From: Bacillus thuringiensis
Lineage (GTDB): Bacteria > Bacillota > Bacilli > Bacillales > Bacillaceae_G
Direction of reading: 5' to 3'
Length of the DNA stretch: 64,000 nucleotides
Assembly: GCF_001182785.1 (NCBI RefSeq)
Contig: NZ_CP012099.1
Location: 2,292,501-2,356,500 of the forward strand
The notes below the pieces were generated by a model. That model had not been told where the DNA came from. It searched no databases and saw nothing but the letters and a program-made list of their open reading frames with translations. The translations under genes and the position numbers were made by a program. Below, one piece after another: positions 27,964 to 36,507 of this stretch (position 1 is the stretch's first letter; each line of letters begins with the position of its first letter).

Positions 27964-27992
27964 ATTAAAAAGCAGTTAGCTTTTGCTAGCTG
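27964..27992 (-). terminator. minus-strand terminator; inverted copy of the hairpin at 28868
   Basis: On the minus strand CAGCTAGC-AAAA-GCTAACTG is followed by CTTTTTAATT. Nearly the same hairpin sequence occurs in the other orientation at 28868-28894. Confidence 0.65.
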
Positions 27993-28022
27993 TTTCACTC
28001 ACTGGGAGTTTTTTTATGTAAT

Positions 28023-28172
28023 TTAGACAAAGAAACTAGCCATTAAAAATATTGCTCCTATCAAAATTAGAGAATCAACTAAAATCAAGAACTGTTTTTT
28101 CTGTGGCTTTTGAAATTCCTTTATTAATCTAAAAACTGCACTTATTCCGAAACAAATGTATAACAAAATCAT
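28023..28172 (-). CDS. small membrane protein or remnant without a clear start
   Basis: The minus-strand frame from ATG 28172 encodes 49 residues with two hydrophobic segments (MILLYICFGISAVFRLIKEF ... FLILVDSLILIGAIFLMASFFV). The same frame stays open upstream to about 28280 with more hydrophobic sequence, but no ATG/GTG with a ribosome site is found there. A terminator follows. It may be a decayed gene whose 5' end is lost, or may use a weak start. Confidence 0.4.
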   Translation of the reverse strand: MILLYICFGISAVFRLIKEFQKPQKKQFLILVDSLILIGAIFLMASFFV

Positions 28173-28261
28173 TATTATTGTTAGTATTACTAACAATAAT
28201 AATATATTAATTTTGTATTGGATAATATATCCATATAAGTTTTTAATAAAATTCTTATTTA

Positions 28262-28303
28262 AATAGAAAATGCCAGCTGAAATGTCAAGGGCGTATCAGC
28301 TGG
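28262..28303 (-). terminator. minus-strand terminator after the 35-residue peptide gene
   Basis: CCAGCTGA...TCAGCTGG hairpin, on the minus strand followed by CATTTTCTATTT, 37 bases after the stop at 28340. Confidence 0.65.
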
Positions 28304-28339
28304 TACTGAAATAGATATTAACTTTTAATATTAGGTTTT

Positions 28340-28447
28340 TTAGTTCCTACTTTTGCTCTTATTTTTAGAAGAGATTGTACCAAATATTGCTCCGGACATT
28401 GCTCCGATCAAAGTCATAAAAATTGCACTCCATGCTGCAAATGACAT
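28340..28447 (-). CDS. 35-residue hydrophobic peptide (holin- or bacteriocin-like topology)
   Basis: ATG 28447 follows a textbook AGGAGGTGTAATT. The peptide is MSFAAWSAIFMTLIGAMSGA then IFGTISSKNKSKSRN: one small-residue-rich membrane helix with two GxxxG-like patterns, then a strongly basic tail. It has its own terminator. The features recall small membrane toxins, leaderless bacteriocins or holin-like peptides, but there is no family match that I can name. Confidence 0.62.
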   Translation of the reverse strand: MSFAAWSAIFMTLIGAMSGAIFGTISSKNKSKSRN

Positions 28448-28633
28448 AATTACACCTCCTAATAACAAAATGCTACAACTATATTAATTATTATATATGA
28501 ATTTAAGGGTGTAAAGTGGGGAAAAGTTAGAAAATTAAACAAAAGTGTTAATTCAATTAAAAAAAGAGCCCCACTATAATGGCTGTAAGGCTTCATAAGG
28601 TCGAGTTGTGTCGTACTCACAAGGGATTTTAAC

Positions 28634-28714
28634 ATGAATGTTGTGGTAAACATACTGGTAAATGCATCTAATTTATTTAGAGCAGTTATTTTAAACAAAA
28701 ACAATATTTGGTAA
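28634..28714 (+). CDS. possible 26-residue peptide
   Basis: ATG 28634 with AAGGGA at 8-base spacing. MNVVVNILVNASNLFRAVIL then NKNNIW is a short hydrophobic peptide. It overlaps the 5' arm of a hairpin (AAAACAATAT / ATATTGTTTT, 28696-28731). Support is limited to the ribosome site and the hydrophobicity. Confidence 0.3.
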   Translation: MNVVVNILVNASNLFRAVILNKNNIW

Positions 28715-28755
28715 GTATATTGTTTTTAACAAAAATTTGATTTTATGGAAATTAA

Positions 28756-28960
28756 AACCCTAGTTTCCTAGGGTAATGGTATAACAGCCAAATATATTTT
28801 ATTCTTATATATCTTAACTTAATATTACGCTAAAAACATCAGGTAAGTGTAACCAATTGCAGAAAATAAAAGAGCAGCTAGCAAACGCTAACTGCTCGGT
28901 TCTCCAAGGGGGAACAAGGAGAAAATCTAATGTCATATACAGTATTAACGGAATATTGAG
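28756..28960 (+). other. structured leader with a nine-codon ORF and no gene behind it
   Basis: Contains ACCCTAG-TTTC-CTAGGGT, then GAGCAGCTAGC-AAAC-GCTAACTGCTC (28868-28894), then GTTCTCC-AAGG-GGGAAC, immediately followed by AAGGAG and ATG 28930 of a nine-residue frame (MSYTVLTEY, stop at 28957-28959). This looks like the 5' leader and first codons of a small gene whose body has been lost. Confidence 0.35.
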
Positions 28961-29017
28961 TTTTATTCTATTTAAATCAAAAAAATGAATTTAATAATTA
29001 TGATGCGATTAAAGATA

Positions 29018-29197
29018 CTAAAAACACATTATTAATATTAAGTACAAAAGTAAGAACAATGTAAGTGTGATTGTAATTATACTTCTAAGCGTTGTTTTCG
29101 CAGTAGTTGGCGTATTCATTCCTATAAGGCCACCAATACAGGTCCAAGCTGTTAATATCAGTAAAAAAAATATTGGGTCGGTAGAACTCCAATTCAT
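29018..29197 (-). pseudogene. remnant of a small integral membrane protein
   Basis: The minus-strand frame ending at 29018 reads MNWSSTDPIFFLLILTAWTC, IGGLIGMNTPTTAKTTLRSI and a final long hydrophobic stretch (ITLTLFLLLYLILIMCF), with two clear membrane segments. The frame stays open upstream to beyond 29300 but without a start codon and ribosome site, and runs into the leader of the divergent methyltransferase. Probably a 5'-truncated gene. A plus-strand frame at 29067-29306 is its shadow. Confidence 0.45.
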
Positions 29198-29329
29198 CGC
29201 TGTATTAATAGATTCATTTTCAAAGTATAGGATAAGTAAGCCAATACAAATAGTAGGAGTTTTTTCTTTGTTTGAAAGTTCAAAAAGATATATAATAATT
29301 TTCTGACTATTAAAATATGGAGGGTAAAA

Positions 29330-30039
29330 ATGAAAACTGAAACGTTACACACACAAGAAGACATTTTAAAAATGCTTGATTCATTATTAAGACCTGCTGA
29401 ACCCTTTTGGAATGAGTTTTATGAGAATAGAGAAAAGGATGTTCCGTTTTTTGAAAATGTTCCAGATGAGAATCTAGTTTCGTATATACAAAAAGAGAGA
29501 GTTTTAAAAGGGGAGGTATTAGAACTTGGATGTGGTCCAGGTAGAAATGCCATTTATTTAGCGACTCAAGGATTTGATGTAACAGCAGTGGATTTATCTG
29601 TAGAAGGCATTAATTGGGCTAAAGAAAGGGCATTGGCAAAAGAGGTAGAAATTCATTTTATTTGTGATTCGATTTTTAATTTAGAGGTTCAAAACGAATT
29701 TGATTTTGTATACGATTCGGGTTGTTTGCATCACATTCCACCGCATAGAAGAATAAATTATGTGGATTTAATTAAAAACTCATTAAAATCGGGTGGTTAT
29801 TTCGGATTAACATGTTTTGCGGCAGGCGATTTAGATGAGCGAAATGGATCAGAAATAACAGATTGGGATGTATATAGAGGATGGAGTCTACAAGGTGGTC
29901 TTGCATACTCGGAAGAAAAGTTAAGAGAGATATTAAAGAATTTGAGGTAATTGAGATTAGAAGGATGAAACAAATGAAACAACCGAATGAAATGTTTGGA
30001 GAATCATTTCTTTGGACAGCATTATTTAAGAAGAAATAA
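29330..30039 (+). pseudogene. class I SAM methyltransferase, interrupted by a one-base frameshift
   Basis: GGAGGG before ATG 29330. The first 200 residues form a methyltransferase_11/25 domain: VLELGCGPGRNAIYLATQGF (SAM motif I), VTAVDLS, FDFVYDSGCLHHIPPHRR. At about 29931-29934 the frame breaks (a stop at 29948-29950). Restoring one T in ATATT-AAAG continues the reading as EFEVIEIRRMKQMKQPNEMF then GESFLWTALFKKK to TAA 30037-30039. The 206-residue form therefore lacks about 30 C-terminal residues. This is either a recent inactivating deletion or a sequencing error. Confidence 0.85.
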
Positions 30040-30156
30040 TAAAGTAGATAATTGACAAACTCATCGTTTTTATAGACAATATATTCATAGGAATATACGT
30101 TCGGTTTTTGAGTGACGTATGTTTTACATAAATACATAACAAGGGGCTGTCTCCAT

Positions 30157-30564
30157 ATGAGTAACGCAAATCAAAAAATTACTACGTTTTTAATGTTTGA
30201 GGGCAAAGCTGAGGAAGCGATGAATTTTTATACTTCGCTATTTGATCAATCAGAAATTGTAAGTATTTCTCGCTACGATGAAAATGGACCTGGTAAAGAG
30301 GGAACTGTAATTCATGCAACTTTTACGCTAAATGGCCAAGAGTTTATGTGTATTGATAGTTATGTAAATCATAATTTTACATTCACTCCAGCTATGTCTC
30401 TTTATGTAACTTGTGAGACAGAAGAAGAAATTGAAACGGTCTTTCATAAACTAGCGCAGGGTGGAGCAATTCTTATGCCTTTAGGTTCTTATCCGTTTAG
30501 TAAAAAGTTTGGCTGGTTAAATGATAAGTATGGTGTATCTTGGCAGTTAACTCTTGCTGAATAA
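30157..30564 (+). CDS. VOC-superfamily (PhnB/glyoxalase-like) protein
   Basis: 135 residues from ATG 30157 (AAGGGG upstream). Two beta-alpha-beta repeats: ITTFLMFEGKAEEAMNFYTSLF at the start, then VIHATFTLNGQEFMCID, SLYVTCETEEEIETVFHKLAQGG and the terminal KYGVSWQLTLAE. This is the PhnB/3-demethylubiquinone-methyltransferase-like family (PF06983), whose biochemical roles are mostly undefined. Confidence 0.87.
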   Translation: MSNANQKITTFLMFEGKAEEAMNFYTSLFDQSEIVSISRYDENGPGKEGTVIHATFTLNGQEFMCIDSYVNHNFTFTPAMSLYVTCETEEEIETVFHKLAQGGAILMPLGSYPFSKKFGWLNDKYGVSWQLTLAE

Positions 30565-30630
30565 AAAAGAAAAATCATAGCTTATTTGTTTAAAGGATTT
30601 AGTTAAAAGCTTGAAAAATGAAATAACATA

Positions 30631-30672
30631 AAAAAGCGTTCCAACTGTTAACAGATTTGGAATGCTTTTTTT
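30631..30672 (+). terminator. Rho-independent terminator after the VOC gene
   Basis: AAAAAGCGTTCCAA...TTTGGAATGCTTTTTTT, imperfect stem with a T tract. Confidence 0.85.
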
Positions 30673-30898
30673 ATGTGGAAGTGAGTTGTTTAAAACTTAC
30701 CAATTCTACGATTAGTTTAAATGAATGGAATAGATGTGTAATTCTTTGTCTTTTTAGAATTATTTGGTAATTATTTGCATTTATCTGTTAATGTAAATAT
30801 AGACAACTATGTATGAACTATCAGGCAGGTTAATAGAAAAAGGAAAGCATTAAGCTTACACATTGAATGCAACTAGATCGTTAGGAGGACTAATCGCG

Positions 30899-31682
30899 AT
30901 GGATACTACACAACAAAAACAGCAATGCATGGGATAAGAAGGTTGAAGAAGGTTCTAGATACACGCAGCCTGTAAGTAGCGAGATTGTTGAGAAAAGCAA
31001 ATCAGGTGAATGGGAGATTACAGTCACTACGGAAAAATCAGTTCCTAGAGAGTGGTTTCCAAAGTCATTAGATGGATTAAAGATACTTTGCTTAGCATCA
31101 GGTGGTGGACAACAAGCACCTGTTCTAGCTGCTGCTGGAGCAGATGTAACAGTAACTGATATATCTAAGAAGCAATTGGAACAAGATGAAAAGGTAGCAA
31201 AAAGGGATGGTTTGTCTTTAAAAACCGTACAAGGAGATATGTCAGACCTTGGTGATTTTGAGGATGAATATTTTGATATTGTAGTAAATCCTGTCTCTAA
31301 TTTGTTTGTAAAAGATGTTCATCTTGTATGGAATGAAGTTTCTAGGGTTTTAAAGAATAAAGGTATTCTTATTGCTGGATTTACAAATCCGTTACTATGG
31401 ATCTTTGATGATAACCAAGAACAAAAAGGTATTCTTGATGTTAAACATTCAATTCCTTCATCAACATTGGATTATTTACCAGAGGATGAAGTTCAAGATT
31501 ACATCGATTCAAATCAAACAATAGAATATGCGCATACTTTAGAAGACCAAATCCAAGGCCAAATTGAAGCTGGTTTTGCTATAACAGGTTTTTATGAGGA
31601 TGATTTTGGTGGGACAAGGATATTAGATAAGCATATTAAAACATTTATTGCGACAAAAGCTATAAAGTTAAAGATGGATTAA
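30899..31682 (+). pseudogene. class I SAM methyltransferase with frameshift near the start codon
   Basis: ATG 30899 has GGAGGA 10 bases upstream. After MDTTQQK the frame fails at an A5 run (30915-30919). One more A gives NSNAWDKKVEEGSRYTQPVS and an open frame to TAA at 31680-31682. The remaining ~255 residues include ILCLASGGGQQAPVLAAAGA (SAM motif I), VTVTDIS, and FDIVVNPVSNLFVKDV. No alternative start exists in the correct frame before a TTG at 31176, which would omit the SAM loop. This is a second one-base deletion in a homopolymer within 1 kb: real decay or base-calling error. Confidence 0.85.
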
Positions 31683-31731
31683 GAATTTTTGCTTGTCATA
31701 CGGGGCGTTAGTCGAAGAATGCTCTTAAAAT

Positions 31732-31762
31732 AGAAAAGGATGGCGCTTTCCATCCTTTTCCT
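31732..31762 (+). terminator. terminator-like hairpin
   Basis: GAAAAGGATGG / CCATCCTTTTC stem with a short loop; modest U tract (CTTAT). Confidence 0.7.
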
Positions 31763-31839
31763 TATGTATTTTGAGTGTCGAAACTATTCTCAAAACAAGT
31801 TTTACACTACTAATTGTATAATTAGGTTATGCTTCTATA

Positions 31840-33516
31840 TTAAGAATTTTGCTGACCGAATCTTTTCCCGAGTTTAGCTAACAATTCAGGTTGATCGCTT
31901 TGGCTCATTATAACTTCAATAAAGATAAGTTGATTCTTATTAAAAGTTATATTTGTTAAGACTTCTGCTAATTCTGCTTCATTTTCTACTTTAAATGTTA
32001 GACTTTTTTCTTCTGATCCAAATACCATTGATAGTTTATTGTAATCCCACATCTGTATGTCATTATATGATTGGTTTTGTCCGTGAATGGCACGTTCAAC
32101 AGTGTATCCGTTGTTATTGATTAAAAATATAATCGGTTTTAAATTTTGACGTAGTATAGTTGATAACTCTTGGGCAGTTACTTGGAAAGAACCATCACCA
32201 ATAATTAAAATGTTGCGCCATGATAAATTGGCGAGCTGTGTACCAAGTAGAGCGGGCAGTGTATATCCGATAGATCCCCATAACGGTTGTCCTACATATG
32301 CAGTGTTATTAGGTAGAGGGATAGCAGCACTACCAAAGAAAGGTGTTCCTTGCTCTACAATTAAGACGTCGTTTTCTTGTAAGAAATGGTACATTTGCTG
32401 CCAAAAACGTTTTTGTGTGACCATTTGTGCTTTTGGAATGAACTCTTCAGTAAAAGGTGATGATTCTAAAATAAATGGCTTAACGTCAAGGGTATCTTTA
32501 TTACGATGCTCAATTGAATCACTTAAATGTTGTAAAACATCCTGCATTACAACTGGACCGTATTTTTTATCTATAATTTTCACAGTGTAGGGATGAATTT
32601 CTATAACTTGTTCTTTTGTAAAACCTTGTGTGAAGCCGCCTGTAATAGTATCAGTTAACTTCACACCAATACTAATAATACAATCAGATTCATCAATTCT
32701 TTTTCTCAAGTACGGAGAACTTACATCACCAGTATAAATCCCTATAAATTGAGGGTGTTTTTCTGGGAATATTCCTTTTCCCATACTTAACGTCGCGATG
32801 GGAAACCCAGTTATTTCTACGAATTGATGTAAATTTTCTTTAGCGTGAAATCGATCTACTTCAAAATCAGCTAAAATTACAGGTTTTTTGGCGTTATTTA
32901 TTATTGAAGTGGCATGTAGAAGCATTTTATCCAACGCTTCTTTATTACTTAAAATCGGTTTATATAAAATTGGTTCTGTAGGTTTATTAATTGGTTTATT
33001 ATACACATCAATCGGCAAATTAATATGAACCGGGCGTTTTTCATTCCAACATGCGCGTAAAACACGGTCAATTTCCTCAGCAGCATGCTCAGGTGTTACA
33101 TTTGTTTGTGCCACAGTGATTTCTCGATACATATTGGAAAAGTGATCGAACTTTCCATCTCCTAACGTATGATGGACGATTGCTCCATTTTCCATTACTT
33201 TTGTTGGTGGCGTACCCGTGATTTTTATAACTGGCACGTTTTCCGCATATGAGCCAGCAATACCGTTAATAGCGCTTAATTCTCCAACACCGAAAGTAGT
33301 AATAAGAGCAGCGATTCCTATTATGCGAGCATACCCATCTGCTGCATATGCAGCATTTAATTCATTACAATTGCCAATCCACTTTAAATTTTCATGTGCT
33401 ACCACATCATCTAAAAAGGCAAGATTATAATCACCAGGAACCCCAAATATATGTTCAATTCCTAATTCGTGTAGTCTATCCAATAAATATGTACTTACAG
33501 TGTATTGTTTTTTCAA
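31840..33516 (-). CDS. ipdC: thiamine-diphosphate-dependent alpha-keto acid decarboxylase (IpdC/KdcA type)
   Basis: 558 residues. N-terminal ThDP half: FGVPGDYNLAFLDDV and the catalytic Glu in GNCNELNAAYAADGYAR. The His-His pair HHTLGDG near residue 115 is diagnostic of 2-keto acid decarboxylases, as opposed to acetolactate synthase. The C-terminal Mg-ThDP motif is GDGSFQVTAQELS ... NNNGYTVE. It decarboxylates branched-chain or aromatic keto acids (phenylpyruvate, indolepyruvate, ketoisocaproate) to aldehydes; the exact preference is not readable. AGGAGCTG lies before ATG. It is divergent from a marR-type gene that may control it. Confidence 0.9.
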   Translation of the reverse strand: MKKQYTVSTYLLDRLHELGIEHIFGVPGDYNLAFLDDVVAHENLKWIGNCNELNAAYAADGYARIIGIAALITTFGVGELSAINGIAGSYAENVPVIKITGTPPTKVMENGAIVHHTLGDGKFDHFSNMYREITVAQTNVTPEHAAEEIDRVLRACWNEKRPVHINLPIDVYNKPINKPTEPILYKPILSNKEALDKMLLHATSIINNAKKPVILADFEVDRFHAKENLHQFVEITGFPIATLSMGKGIFPEKHPQFIGIYTGDVSSPYLRKRIDESDCIISIGVKLTDTITGGFTQGFTKEQVIEIHPYTVKIIDKKYGPVVMQDVLQHLSDSIEHRNKDTLDVKPFILESSPFTEEFIPKAQMVTQKRFWQQMYHFLQENDVLIVEQGTPFFGSAAIPLPNNTAYVGQPLWGSIGYTLPALLGTQLANLSWRNILIIGDGSFQVTAQELSTILRQNLKPIIFLINNNGYTVERAIHGQNQSYNDIQMWDYNKLSMVFGSEEKSLTFKVENEAELAEVLTNITFNKNQLIFIEVIMSQSDQPELLAKLGKRFGQQNS

Positions 33517-33602
33517 ATGAATCAGCTCCTAATTATGCAATGAATGTTTCAATAGACTGAACAAGTTCTAATGCGTTGATTAAAATATTCATTACTAGAT
33601 TG

Positions 33603-33611
33603 TGGTATAAT
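33603..33611 (+). promoter_or_regulatory. extended -10 promoter TGGTATAAT for the marR-type gene
   Basis: Perfect TGnTATAAT with no good -35 at 17 bases; 22 bases before the start codon. Lies in the divergent region shared with the decarboxylase gene. Confidence 0.6.
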
Positions 33612-33632
33612 TTACATACAGGGGGAAAGTAG

Positions 33633-34115
33633 ATGACACAACATAAAGAAGAACAGATGAATGAGGCATTAGCATTATTTTATTTTGCATATAAAACATT
33701 TACTGAAAAGCCAGATGAAATTATAAAAGAATATGGCATTCAACGAGTACATCATCGAATTTTATTTTTTATCGCACGTTTTCCAGGGATAAGTGTAAAT
33801 GAGTTATTATCACTATTAGAAATAAGTAAACAAGCTCTTCACGGACCGTTACGTCAACTTGTGGAAAAGGGCTTAATTGAGAGTAATGAGGCTATGCATG
33901 ATCGACGTGTAAAACAGTTGTCTTTAACAGAAAAAGGTGCAGATTTAGAGAAAAAACTGAGTGATGTACAAAGACAACAAATGGGTGCTATTTTTTCAAA
34001 ATTTGGTGAATCATGTGAGGACAATTGGCACCAAGTTATGAATGAAATGGCAAATAGCCGATCAGGTTTTGATGCTTGGGTATCAAAACGGGAAATACCA
34101 GTCGATCAAAAATAA
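33633..34115 (+). CDS. MarR-family transcriptional regulator
   Basis: 160 residues; GGGGGAAAG before ATG. The wHTH core is HHRILFFIARFPGISVNELLSLLEISKQALHGPLRQLVEKGLIES followed by the wing DRRVKQLSLTEKG. Divergent from the keto-acid decarboxylase with 116 bases between starts, so control of that gene is a natural hypothesis; no clear palindrome was found. Confidence 0.9.
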   Translation: MTQHKEEQMNEALALFYFAYKTFTEKPDEIIKEYGIQRVHHRILFFIARFPGISVNELLSLLEISKQALHGPLRQLVEKGLIESNEAMHDRRVKQLSLTEKGADLEKKLSDVQRQQMGAIFSKFGESCEDNWHQVMNEMANSRSGFDAWVSKREIPVDQK

Positions 34116-34281
34116 TGAAAAAACTTCTGTTTTTATCGTTTGAAAAAGAACAAATTTTATCCATACATTTGGCAACTATCGTTTGGTCATAGAGTGAATG
34201 GATAAAAAGATACATTACTAGATACTTTATACGTGTACGCAATGGAACAATAAAATTCACATTTCCGAAAGGGGAATTATA

Positions 34282-35019
34282 ATGATAAAACTTGTACTTA
34301 TTCGTCACGGACAAAGTTTATGGAATCTTGAAAATCGCTTTACTGGATGGACAGATGTTGATTTATCAGAGAACGGATTAAGTGAAGCGAGAGAAGCAGG
34401 AGCAATATTAAAGAAAAACGGATATACTTTTGATGTGGCTTATACATCTGTATTAAAACGCGCAATTCGGACGTTATGGATTGTACTTCATGAGATGGAT
34501 CTTACTTGGGTCCCAATACATAAATCTTGGAAGCTAAATGAAAGGCATTATGGTGCATTGCAAGGGTTGAATAAAGATGAAACTGCTCAAAAATATGGTG
34601 AGGAGCAAGTTCATATTTGGAGAAGAAGTGTTGATGTAAGACCACCGGCTCTTACTGAAGACGATTCTCGATATGAAGCGAATGATCCAAGATATAAAAC
34701 ACTCAAAAAAGGTGAATTCCCATTAACTGAATGTTTAGAGGATACGGAGAAGAGAGTACTTGCTTATTGGCATTCAGAAATTGCGCCGACATTAAAAAGT
34801 GGTAATAAAGTAATTATTTCATCACACGGTAACACAATTCGCTCGCTAGTAAAATACTTAGATAACCTTTCAAGTGATGGTGTAGTTTCATTAAATATTC
34901 CAACTAGCATTCCGCTTGTTTATGAATTAGATGAAGATTTACGTCCGATTCGTCATTATTATTTAAGTATGGATGGAGAAGTACCTGAAGGGGAAATTCC
35001 GAAACATATTTCTTTTTAA
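34282..35019 (+). CDS. gpmA: 2,3-bisphosphoglycerate-dependent phosphoglycerate mutase
   Basis: 245 residues, the usual length. Phosphohistidine motif [20 protein letters not shown] (His10), [14 protein letters not shown], and second catalytic His in [16 protein letters not shown]. Interconverts 3- and 2-phosphoglycerate in glycolysis. AAAGGGG before ATG. Bacillus normally relies on the Mn-dependent GpmI; a dPGM paralogue is common in the B. cereus group. Confidence 0.93.
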   Translation: MIKLVLIRHGQSLWNLENRFTGWTDVDLSENGLSEAREAGAILKKNGYTFDVAYTSVLKRAIRTLWIVLHEMDLTWVPIHKSWKLNERHYGALQGLNKDETAQKYGEEQVHIWRRSVDVRPPALTEDDSRYEANDPRYKTLKKGEFPLTECLEDTEKRVLAYWHSEIAPTLKSGNKVIISSHGNTIRSLVKYLDNLSSDGVVSLNIPTSIPLVYELDEDLRPIRHYYLSMDGEVPEGEIPKHISF

Positions 35020-35043
35020 TACGAAAATTTGAAATGGATGCTT

Positions 35044-35064
35044 GTCTACATATACAATGTAGAC
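35044..35064. repeat. small palindrome GTCTACAT...ATGTAGAC
   Basis: 8-base perfect arms around ATACA, 25 bases after gpmA. No T run, so it could be an operator or simply part of the repeat-rich flank. Confidence 0.4.
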
Positions 35065-35070
35065 TCATGG

Positions 35071-35122
35071 TAAAGTAAAACTTTAATCAGTGGGGGTCTT
35101 ATTGCCCACAAATAGCAGGATA
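35071..35122 (-). repeat. minimal bcr1-family element (internal deletion)
   Basis: Reading on the minus strand: TATCCTGCTATTTG, GGGCAATAAGACCCCCA, CTGATTAAAGTTTTACTTTA. These are the left end, part of the interior and the right end of the repeat at 49773-49897, with the ~75 interior bases missing. It lies between gpmA and spoIISA. Confidence 0.75.
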
Positions 35123-35187
35123 AAAGACGTGGCACCTTCTAATATATATGCGATGTAGCTAAATTTAGAAGCTTGTCCACGTCTTTT
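35122..35187. terminator. long hairpin upstream of spoIISA
   Basis: AAAAGACGTGG / CCACGTCTTTT outer stem and TTCTAA / TTAGAA inner stem. A and T tracts on both sides allow termination in both directions; probably ends the gpmA transcript. Confidence 0.7.
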
Positions 35188-35257
35188 GTCATAAAGAGAG
35201 CAGCTTGCGCATGTAATGATATCGTGAGTAGTTTTTGAATGGAGGGTGATGTGATTA

Positions 35258-35995
35258 ATGATCTCTAACATTCGAATTGGCTTATTTGTTTTAGCGATTG
35301 TCTTTGTAGTCCTTGTTTTCTTTTATTGGAAAAATGAAGAGTTGTACGAGGAGAAGAAGCAACGTATTAGAAAGACTTGGTATGGTTTGTTTATCATATC
35401 TGTCACTGTGTATTTCATGATAAAAGGAATCGACTTAACCCTCTGGAAAAATCTTTTGATGTTTACTGCAATGGTTATTTTTGTTGATATTGCGTTCATT
35501 TTAACACCTAATATTTCAGAAATATGGGGTGCGAAATTTACCGATATTGGCAAGACAGTTCAATCAATAAAACGATCATTAATTGCATCTAAAGCGAGAG
35601 GAGAAATATACACGACAATTATTCAAAATGTTAACCCATCAGTATTCGGTACGATGGAATGGCATACAGAAGAGGAATATACAAAGAGCTTAAATGCATT
35701 TTTAGATTCATATGGGGAAAAGATTGGTGCGAAAATTGTTGTTTTTGAAGCCGCGAAAGAATTAAATACAAACTTTCGGGGTATTCGCTCGCAATTTAGT
35801 ATTATCGTTCCGTTAGAACATATCGAGCAATTGAATGAGCAGAAAGCGGTGCAAGTAGAAAATGTCGGGATTATACCAGCAAAAATAGTAAGTGACGTTT
35901 TCATTATTATTGATGGAAAGAAAAATAACCTGCAAGATCGAGATTTTGAAAATGTATATAATTTAACAATACATCATAGTTATTTTAGTAAATAA
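35258..35995 (+). CDS. spoIISA: SpoIISA membrane toxin
   Basis: 245 residues. Three N-terminal membrane helices (about residues 5-23, 42-56 and 65-83) followed by a cytosolic GAF-like domain ([20 protein letters not shown] ... [19 protein letters not shown]), the established SpoIISA architecture. The toxin damages the membrane during sporulation or vegetative growth unless bound by SpoIISB. GGAGGGTGAT precedes ATG 35258. Two small antitoxin-type genes follow. Confidence 0.92.
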   Translation: MISNIRIGLFVLAIVFVVLVFFYWKNEELYEEKKQRIRKTWYGLFIISVTVYFMIKGIDLTLWKNLLMFTAMVIFVDIAFILTPNISEIWGAKFTDIGKTVQSIKRSLIASKARGEIYTTIIQNVNPSVFGTMEWHTEEEYTKSLNAFLDSYGEKIGAKIVVFEAAKELNTNFRGIRSQFSIIVPLEHIEQLNEQKAVQVENVGIIPAKIVSDVFIIIDGKKNNLQDRDFENVYNLTIHHSYFSK

Positions 35996-36107
35996 GGACA
36001 GAATCTTATTCTGTCCTTTTCTTCTATACATAAATTAAAAACAAAATCCGACAAAGTTGAATAAAATTGGACAATCATTCCTACACTAGCATGTAGAGGT
36101 GATTGTA

Positions 36108-36236
36108 GTGGTAAAAGATTATGACAATGATTTTTTTAAAGAAGATAACGAAGACACAACCGATTTCTCTTTAATAAAAGGTGATACGTTGCAGCAAGTA
36201 GAAGAATTAGAAGAAGAATTAAAAAGAAAATCATAA
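36108..36236 (+). CDS. spoIISB: SpoIISB antitoxin
   Basis: 42 residues from GTG 36108 with AGAGGTGAT 5 bases upstream; no ATG alternative keeps the conserved N-terminus. Contains FFKE, TDFSLIKG and an acidic helical tail (LQQVEELEEELKRK). SpoIISB is an intrinsically disordered peptide that wraps the cytosolic SpoIISA domain. It starts 112 bases after the toxin gene. Confidence 0.85.
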   Translation: MVKDYDNDFFKEDNEDTTDFSLIKGDTLQQVEELEEELKRKS

Positions 36237-36308
36237 GTGTACACTCTTTCTATATTTGCTATATAATATAAATAAAAGGTTGTATCTTTTTGAAAAGGGG
36301 GAGAAGAG

Positions 36309-36485
36309 ATGGCTGAAGTCAATGTACAAAAGTCTTCGTTTTTTAAAGAAAAAAAAGAAGAATCAAATACAGATTTCTCTCTTGTGAAAGGTGCATTAAC
36401 GGAGAATATAAATCGGTTAGAGAAACTGATGAATAATAGTAGTTCAAAATATATACATGTGAAAAAAACAAAAGAAAATGCATAG
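36309..36485 (+). CDS. second SpoIISB-like antitoxin (SpoIISC-type)
   Basis: 58 residues, GGGGAGAAG before ATG 36309. SSFFKEKKEESNTDFSLVKG aligns with FFKEDNEDTTDFSLIKG of spoIISB. The downstream part is a different, basic tail (SSSKYIHVKKTKENA). In B. subtilis a third gene, spoIISC, is known as a second antitoxin; whether this one is equivalent is inferred. The terminator stem overlaps its last codons. Confidence 0.8.
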   Translation: MAEVNVQKSSFFKEKKEESNTDFSLVKGALTENINRLEKLMNNSSSKYIHVKKTKENA

Positions 36486-36507
36486 AGCATTTTCTTTTGT
36501 TTTTTTA
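36467..36507. terminator. terminator after the spoIIS operon
   Basis: AACAAAAGAAAATGC / GCATTTTCTTTTGTT, 15-base perfect stem, then TTTTTT. The stem begins inside the second antitoxin gene. It also ends the convergent yxeA-type transcript. Confidence 0.88.

Noticed and set aside
29067..29306. 79-residue plus-strand hydrophobic ORF
   Set aside because: The minus-strand reading has far more protein-like composition (membrane spans, TDPIFFLLILTAWTC); the plus frame has no ribosome site.
31176..31682. 168-residue methyltransferase starting at TTG 31176
   Set aside because: This start removes the SAM-binding loop; the true gene begins at 30899 with a frameshift.
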